This document shows, piece after piece, positions 59,048 through 64,000 of a DNA stretch of 64,000 nucleotides. Location of the stretch: the NCBI GenBank assembly GCA_023392595.1, contig JAEVYU010000033.1:36101-100100 (forward strand). Reading direction: 5' to 3'. Source of the stretch: Bacillota bacterium. GTDB lineage: Bacteria > Bacillota > UBA4882 > UBA8346. Each line of letters starts with the position of its first letter. The first letter of the stretch is position 1. The notes under the pieces are model-generated. The model worked only from the letters and a program-made list of their open reading frames with translations. It searched no databases and had not been told where the DNA came from. The translations under genes were made by a program, and so were the position numbers.

Positions 59048-61579
59048 ATGAAAATTGCATTTTCAACCCTTGGTTGTCCTGATTTCGATTGGACGGATAT
59101 TTACTCAATGGCCAAGGATCTTGGTTACGACGGTATTGAAATCCGCGGACTGGGGCAAGAAATCTTCGCCGTGAAGGCCCAACCTTTTATGGAAAATCAG
59201 TTACCTTCCACTGTCCGGAAACTAGCCGAGTTGCGCCTGGAGATCCCTTGTCTTTCATCGGGTTGTTGTTTGAAATTTACCGAAAACACTGACCTGAATG
59301 ATCGGGAAATCATGGAATATATCAATTTAGCCGTTAAACTAGGCACACCCTATGTCCGTATCCTCGCCGACCGCAACCCCAAGCCGGACTCGGAAGTTGA
59401 TGACTCGTTGGTCGTTGCCGCGTTAAAACGGCTGGCCCCGGTTGCCGAAGCGAAGGGGGTAACCCTTTTGGTGGAAACAAACGGTGTGTACTCCGACACC
59501 GACCGCCTCCGTAAATTGCTGGATCAAACGGCCAGTGATGCCGTGGCGGCCCTTTGGGATATTCATCATCCATACAGGTTCGCAGGGGAGAAGCCTGGAA
59601 AAACAGTGCAAAATTTGGGCGCTTATATTAAATACGTCCATATCAAGGATTCGCTCGTTGAAAACGGTGAAATCCGTTACCGGATGATCGGCGAAGGCGA
59701 TATGCCCATTGACGAATTTATGTTCGCTTTACGTTCCATCAATTATGACGGATATGTTTCCCTGGAATGGGTTAAACGTTGGATGCCGGATCTGGGAGAC
59801 GCCGGAATCGTTTTCCCGCATTTTGCGGAATTTATGACCCGCTATACGAAAAGAAGCGCCGGAAAAAGCCGTTTGCTCACCAATAAAGCGGGTACCGGCC
59901 AATATATCTGGGAAAAGGAAACGCTGATTGATTTGACTTTCCCTCAAGTGCTTGACCGGATGGTGGAAGAGTTTCCGGGCCAGTATGCCTTTCGTTATAC
60001 CACCATGGACTATACCCGGACTTATTCGGAGTTCCGGGATGATGTCGATACGTTTGCCCGCTCTCTGATTGCCCTGGGCGTGAAACCCGGCGACCATGTT
60101 GCTGTTTGGGCCACCAATGTTCCCCAGTGGTACATTACCTTCTGGGCTGCTACCAAAATCGGCGCGGTTTTGGTCACGGTGAACACGGCCTATAAAATAT
60201 ATGAAGCCGAGTATTTGCTGCGTCAATCGGATACCCATACCCTGGTGATGATCGATGGGTATAAGGATTCCGACTATGTCGGAATTATCAAGGAGCTTTG
60301 CCCGGAGCTGGAAACGGCTGAAGCGGGAAAGCCGCTTCATACCAAACGGTTGCCTTTTTTGCGGAATATTATTTCGGTAGACTCTGAACAGAGTGGTTGC
60401 CTCACTTGGGAGCAAGCTATTTCCCTGGCCGAAAAGGTGCCGGTTGAAGAAGTTTACCGGCGGGCCCTGGCCATCAACCGCCACGATGTTTGCAACATGC
60501 AATATACTTCCGGTACCACCGGATTTCCGAAGGGCGTTATGCTGACCCATTACAATGTGGTCAATAACGGCAAGAATATCGGTGATTGCATGGATCTTTC
60601 CACCGCCGACCGGATGATGATTCACGTGCCGATGTTTCATTGTTTCGGAATGGTATTGGCGATGACTGCCGCCATGACCCACGGGGTGATCATGTCTCCG
60701 ATACCTTCTTTTTCGCCGAAATTGTCACTAGCCTGTATCAACCAGGAAAAAATAACCTGTTTCCATGGAGTTCCGACGATGTTCATCGCCATGCTGGAGC
60801 ATGAGGATTTTCCGAAGACCGACTTCTCTCAGATGAGGACGGGTATTATGGCCGGCAGCCCTTGCCCGATTAAAGTCATGGAGGATGTAGTCAGCAGAAT
60901 GCACATGACGCAGATTAGTATTGTCTATGGCCAGACGGAAGCTTCTCCGGGATGCACCCAGAGCCGGGTGGATGACCCGCTGGAAGTGCGGGTCCATACG
61001 GTAGGCCGGGCTCTGCCGGGGGTTGAATGCAAGATTGTCGACCCGGCCAGCGGTGAAGATTTGCCGGATAATGTGGACGGTGAGTTTGTGGCCCGCGGGT
61101 ACAATATCATGAAGGGTTATTATAAAATGCCGGAAGCCACTGCCGCAGCCATTGACGAGAACGGCTGGCTCCATACGGGCGACTTGGCCAGGCGTGATGA
61201 GAACGGCAATTATAAAATCACCGGCCGGATCAAGGACATGATCATCCGCGGCGGGGAGAATATTTATCCCAAGGAAATTGAGGACTTTATTTATACCCAC
61301 CCGAAAGTGAAGGATGTCCAGGTGATCGGGGTGCCCGACCAGCAATACGGCGAGGAAATTATGGCTTGTGTGGTTTTGAAAGGCGGGGAACAGATGAGCG
61401 AAGAGGAAATGAAGGATTTCGTCCGTTCCCATATGGCCAAACATAAAACTCCCCGCTACGTTGATTTTGTGCATGAATTTCCAATGAATGCGGCCGGGAA
61501 GATTTTAAAATATAAAATGCGGGAACTGGCTGTAGAGAAACTGGGATTACAAGCGGCCAATAAGATTGCGACAGCGTGA
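59048..61579 (+). CDS. sugar isomerase/epimerase-type TIM barrel fused to acyl-CoA synthetase
   Basis: An 843-residue two-domain protein. Residues 1-265 form a xylose-isomerase-like TIM barrel (IAFSTLGCPDFDWTDIYSMAKDLGYDGIEIRG, LLVETNGVYSDTD, LWDIHHPYRF, KYVHIKDSL, GYVSLEWVKRW), with E, D/H, H and E at the usual metal positions. Residues 290-843 form an ANL-family AMP-binding acyl-CoA synthetase: YTSGTTGFPKGV near 488, VYGQTEASP near 623, WLHTGDLARRDENG, GRIKDMIIRGGENIYPKEIE near 726, and the catalytic lysine in NAAGKILKYKMRE near 820. The start at 59048 follows AAAGGAGG. Both domains are complete. The fusion and the T-box control suggest an amino-acid-linked acid or sugar substrate; it is otherwise unassigned. 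Confidence 0.9.
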   Translation: MKIAFSTLGCPDFDWTDIYSMAKDLGYDGIEIRGLGQEIFAVKAQPFMENQLPSTVRKLAELRLEIPCLSSGCCLKFTENTDLNDREIMEYINLAVKLGTPYVRILADRNPKPDSEVDDSLVVAALKRLAPVAEAKGVTLLVETNGVYSDTDRLRKLLDQTASDAVAALWDIHHPYRFAGEKPGKTVQNLGAYIKYVHIKDSLVENGEIRYRMIGEGDMPIDEFMFALRSINYDGYVSLEWVKRWMPDLGDAGIVFPHFAEFMTRYTKRSAGKSRLLTNKAGTGQYIWEKETLIDLTFPQVLDRMVEEFPGQYAFRYTTMDYTRTYSEFRDDVDTFARSLIALGVKPGDHVAVWATNVPQWYITFWAATKIGAVLVTVNTAYKIYEAEYLLRQSDTHTLVMIDGYKDSDYVGIIKELCPELETAEAGKPLHTKRLPFLRNIISVDSEQSGCLTWEQAISLAEKVPVEEVYRRALAINRHDVCNMQYTSGTTGFPKGVMLTHYNVVNNGKNIGDCMDLSTADRMMIHVPMFHCFGMVLAMTAAMTHGVIMSPIPSFSPKLSLACINQEKITCFHGVPTMFIAMLEHEDFPKTDFSQMRTGIMAGSPCPIKVMEDVVSRMHMTQISIVYGQTEASPGCTQSRVDDPLEVRVHTVGRALPGVECKIVDPASGEDLPDNVDGEFVARGYNIMKGYYKMPEATAAAIDENGWLHTGDLARRDENGNYKITGRIKDMIIRGGENIYPKEIEDFIYTHPKVKDVQVIGVPDQQYGEEIMACVVLKGGEQMSEEEMKDFVRSHMAKHKTPRYVDFVHEFPMNAAGKILKYKMRELAVEKLGLQAANKIATA

Positions 61580-61663
61580 GTCTAGGACTTTTATTTTCTT
61601 ATGAAATTCCCCTTATAGATTTTTCCAAGGGTTGTTATCCCATTGGATGTTTTTCCGGGATAT

Positions 61664-61708
61664 AAAAAAAACGGGGCCTATCCCTTTGGTGGGAAGACCC
61701 CGGTTTTT
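61664..61708 (+). terminator. intrinsic terminator after the fusion gene
   Basis: AAAAACGGGG with TCCC on the left pairs with GGGA and CCCCGGTTTTT on the right. Confidence 0.85.
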
Positions 61709-61883
61709 AATTTTTAGGGATTTCCTCTCCGAAAATAATGGCTAAATAATCCCTCATCCCGTTAAGGACCCGATAAACTGAAAGGAATTCCCCTTCGATT
61801 TTATAAAATATAAGATAAACTCCGCAAACGATGAAGCGATAGCCGGTTTTGATATTAATTTTGGTATCCAGGGAAGTTCCCAT
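61707..61883 (-). pseudogene. ParE/RelE-type toxin, C-terminal fragment
   Basis: The minus strand codes 58 residues, MGTSLDTKINIKTGYRFIVC, then VYLIFYKIEGEFLSVYRVLNGMRDYLAIIFGEE, which is the C-terminal half of a RelE/ParE-family toxin (GYR..V..YLIFY...G..V.V.RVLNG.RDY..I). A whole toxin has about 95-100 residues. The missing N-terminus is replaced by the terminator of the MATE gene just upstream, and no antitoxin gene is seen. The coding frame could extend three codons further back (FPE) before the terminator. It is therefore a truncated, probably silent relic. Confidence 0.7.
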
Positions 61884-61889
61884 TTCGGG

Positions 61890-61928
61890 AAAAAAAGGGG
61901 CTAGTCTCGATTCATTGAGACTGCCCCT
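61890..61928 (-). terminator. intrinsic terminator of the MATE gene
   Basis: On the minus strand GGGGCAGTCTC (61926-61916) pairs with GAGACTAGCCCC (61908-61897), followed by TTTTTTT. Confidence 0.9.
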
Positions 61929-61967
61929 ATAGAAACTTGGTTTGCGCAGTTGAGAAAAGGAATATGA

Positions 61968-63353
61968 TTACCCTTCCTCGCCGGCTAATTGCGGCATTAG
62001 ACGCTGCTTTTGGTGTTTTTCGGTCAGGTGCTTCATTTCGAAAAACAAAAAACAGCCGGTTAACATGGAGGAGAGAAAATCAGCTAAGGGAAGCGCCATC
62101 AGTACGCCTTGCAAGCCCAAAAAGCGCGGTAAAATCAGTAATAAAGGCACTAAAATCAGTAATTGCCGGGAAAAATTGAGCACCATGGACAGTAGCGGTT
62201 TTCCCACTGCCTGGAAGTAACCGGCGCCGATGATTTGAAAACCGATGAGCGGAAGAGCGAATTGGCAAACGGTTACGGCATGGGCGCCGAAGGCGATTAG
62301 CGCTTTGTCATGACTATTAAATAAGGTTATTAATTGGACCGGAAAGAGGCGCGTGATAAGATAACCCAGGGTGGCAATGGAAGAGGCCGCCAAAATTGCG
62401 TATTTCAAAACTTTTTTGACCCGGTCGAATTTTTGGGCGCCATAATTATACCCGATAATCGGCTGGGAACCTTCCTGGAATCCCACAATCGGTAAAAAGA
62501 TCAAAACTGCCAAGCTATTGACGATTCCCATGCCGGAGATGGCGATGTCGCCGCCGTATTTCAACAGGCTGTTGTTCATAATCCCGAATAATAAGGATTG
62601 GGCCAGCTGCATGACGCAGGGGGCAATCCCGATGGACAAGATTCCTTTGACCAGGCTCCATTTCAACCGTAAATTGGCGGTCCGGATTTTCAGCACGCTA
62701 CGGCCGAAGATAAAATGGGCGGCGATCCAAATGGAAGACACCGCTTGGGCGGCTACGGTAGCCAGAGCCGCTCCGCGGATTCCCCAGTGAAAAACGAAAA
62801 TAAAGAGCGGCGCGAATACGGCATTCAGGAAAGCGCCGATCAACATGGTGGTCATGGCGATAACGGGCTGGCCTTCGGCCCTCATAAAATTATTCATCCC
62901 GAAACTGAAAGTCTGAAAGATACTGCAATAAAGGATGATGCTCATGTAATCCCTGGCGTAGGGAAGCACTTCCGGGCTGGCCCCGAAGACTTTTAACAAG
63001 GGGTCCAAGAAAGTCAAACCCAAGGTTACCAGGATCACGGTGCCGATGGCGATCAGGGTCACGGCATTGCCCATATATTGTTCGGCTTCGTCCTTTTTTT
63101 GTTGGCCCAGCCGGATCGAGACCAGGGCGGTAGCGCCCAGACCAATCAGCATTCCAAAAGCCATCTGGATCAGCATCAACGGAAAACCTACGGTAATGGC
63201 GGCGATACCCAACGAACCGGCGCTGTTGCCGATAAAGATCCGGTCGATTACATTATAAAGGGCATTGACAATCATTCCGATAATGGCCGGAACGGAAAAT
63301 TCCATTAATAATTTGGAGAGTTTGGCTTCTCCGAGCCTAGCAGTGTCGTTCAT
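61968..63353 (-). CDS. MATE-family multidrug exporter
   Basis: A 461-residue polytopic membrane protein of the MATE family, which exports cationic drugs or metabolites against Na+ or H+. About twelve helices are seen in two similar halves. Typical MATE sequences are FSVPAIIGMIVNALYNVIDRIFIGN, GFPLMLIQMAFGMLIGLGATALVSIRLGQ, MNNFMRAEGQP, and in the second half VGFQEGSQPIIGYNYGAQ and GAGYFQAVGKPLLSM. The opening (LGEAKLSKLLMEFSVPAI) and length match the DinF/NorM-like clade of Clostridia. GGAGC lies before the ATG. It has its own terminator; the substrate is unknown. Confidence 0.93.
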   Translation of the reverse strand: MNDTARLGEAKLSKLLMEFSVPAIIGMIVNALYNVIDRIFIGNSAGSLGIAAITVGFPLMLIQMAFGMLIGLGATALVSIRLGQQKKDEAEQYMGNAVTLIAIGTVILVTLGLTFLDPLLKVFGASPEVLPYARDYMSIILYCSIFQTFSFGMNNFMRAEGQPVIAMTTMLIGAFLNAVFAPLFIFVFHWGIRGAALATVAAQAVSSIWIAAHFIFGRSVLKIRTANLRLKWSLVKGILSIGIAPCVMQLAQSLLFGIMNNSLLKYGGDIAISGMGIVNSLAVLIFLPIVGFQEGSQPIIGYNYGAQKFDRVKKVLKYAILAASSIATLGYLITRLFPVQLITLFNSHDKALIAFGAHAVTVCQFALPLIGFQIIGAGYFQAVGKPLLSMVLNFSRQLLILVPLLLILPRFLGLQGVLMALPLADFLSSMLTGCFLFFEMKHLTEKHQKQRLMPQLAGEEG

Positions 63354-64000
63354 GGCAAGCTCCTATTGATTCTTTTTTAAGTTTGCGGCAATTTCAAGAA
63401 CAGCTTTATGGTTCATCAATGTTTGATGATCAGAAACTGAGGAAAGTGAGCCCGATAATTAGCGTAATAACCATTATACTACGAATTAAATTTTAGTTGA
63501 TAACAGTTATGTTAAGGTTTTGAGAAATGAAAGGGTTAATGAAGACGGGAAAAGTAGCTCAGAGGCTTTTTCTGGATCGGAAGGAGCTTTTTATAAAATT
63601 CCGTTTTGTTTCTCGCCATGAATGAATCATTGATATATTTTAGGCAACCCCCATTTGCCCCACTGCCCCACAAACCCGGATGCCGCCTTGGTTTCAAGAG
63701 TTGACTTGCCGGGGGGAAGGTCTTTTTTAACGCTTGAACTTTTGGAGCGGCCAGGAACCTATTGTTTTTTCGCGGTGGCTATCACTATTTAAACCGGTGG
63801 ACTTTTGTTTTTTTAATCAGTGGACCATAATCGCTGCCTTCTTTGAAAAAATAACCGGGGTTGACCGGAACGTAAGGCCGGAATGTCGATGGAGGGGAAA
63901 AACGGACGGGAGGATGAGTGCGACTCAATGTCATCAAGCGGGGTCGTGTCAAGGCCGGAAAATGATGTTTGATTCTATCTCCACCCCAACGTGAACGATG
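63354..64000. other. gene-free end of the window
   Basis: No supported gene on either strand in the last 650 nt. A plus-strand frame of 86 codons from 63734 lacks a ribosome binding site and has no recognisable motif, so I leave it out. The stretch must contain the MATE promoter on the minus strand; a gene may begin beyond the window. Confidence 0.45.

Noticed and set aside
63734..63994. An 86-codon frame at the end of the window
   Set aside because: No ribosome binding site, no motif, and atypical composition.

Overview
The window reads as a chromosome segment of a low-to-mid GC, anaerobic, endospore-forming Bacillota (Clostridia/Limnochordia-like). The evidence is an intact sporulation sigma-K gene with its pro-sequence, a class B penicillin-binding protein beside it, a flavo-diiron protein and bacteriohemerythrin for O2/NO defence, an oxygen-independent HemZ, two T-box leaders, a 6S RNA and frequent TTG/GTG starts with strong AGGAGG ribosome binding sites. 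No phage, transposase gene or CRISPR array was seen. Species cannot be named from the sequence.

Layout. 1-5 kb: GDT1-family cation transporter, a PHP-domain protein, and a B12-riboswitch-controlled cobT lying between two copies of a 147-nt repeat that ends like a tRNA 3' half. 5-9.3 kb: a ChvE/MmsAB-type sugar ABC transporter. 9.4-12 kb: a NifX-like protein, an Rrf2 regulator fused in frame to a NifS/IscS cysteine desulfurase, and an IscU scaffold, behind a site that closely matches the IscR type 1 operator. 12-17 kb: hemerythrin and flavo-diiron protein divergent across tandem palindromes, a frameshifted VOC protein, and a LysR/flavin reductase pair. 17.4-22.4 kb: a TAXI-TRAP transporter with UbiD and UbiX, followed by a chemoreceptor. 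24-33 kb: small membrane and surface proteins, a beta-carbonic-anhydrase-like protein behind an unassigned structured leader, a cytidylate-kinase-like protein, a TPR protein, lactate dehydrogenase, an MBL hydrolase and a frameshifted hemZ. 33.6-40 kb: a PpiC foldase, hisS, aspS (T-box plus a folded cloverleaf-like insert), 6S RNA and 5-formyl-THF cyclo-ligase. 41.7-51 kb: a xylose-type ABC transporter with a YesM/YesN two-component system bracketed by two membrane-anchored sugar-binding sensors. 51-57.7 kb: secA, prfB with programmed frameshift, a transpeptidase PBP and sigK. 57.7-59 kb: about 1.4 kb without genes, holding a large ornate RNA (OLE-like by appearance), a second putative transcript, and a T-box with a probable Leu specifier. 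59-61.6 kb: a sugar-isomerase TIM barrel fused to an acyl-CoA synthetase. 61.7-63.4 kb: a ParE toxin remnant and a MATE exporter.

The most notable items are the large structured RNA downstream of sigK, the T-box-controlled TIM-barrel/acyl-CoA synthetase fusion, the Rrf2-NifS fusion with its own probable operator, the folded element wedged between the aspS T-box terminator and aspS, the tRNA-end repeats around cobT, and the structured leader of the carbonic anhydrase gene. Three suspected indels (9.45 kb, 14.65 kb, 32.65 kb) may be assembly errors, so those genes may be intact in the organism.
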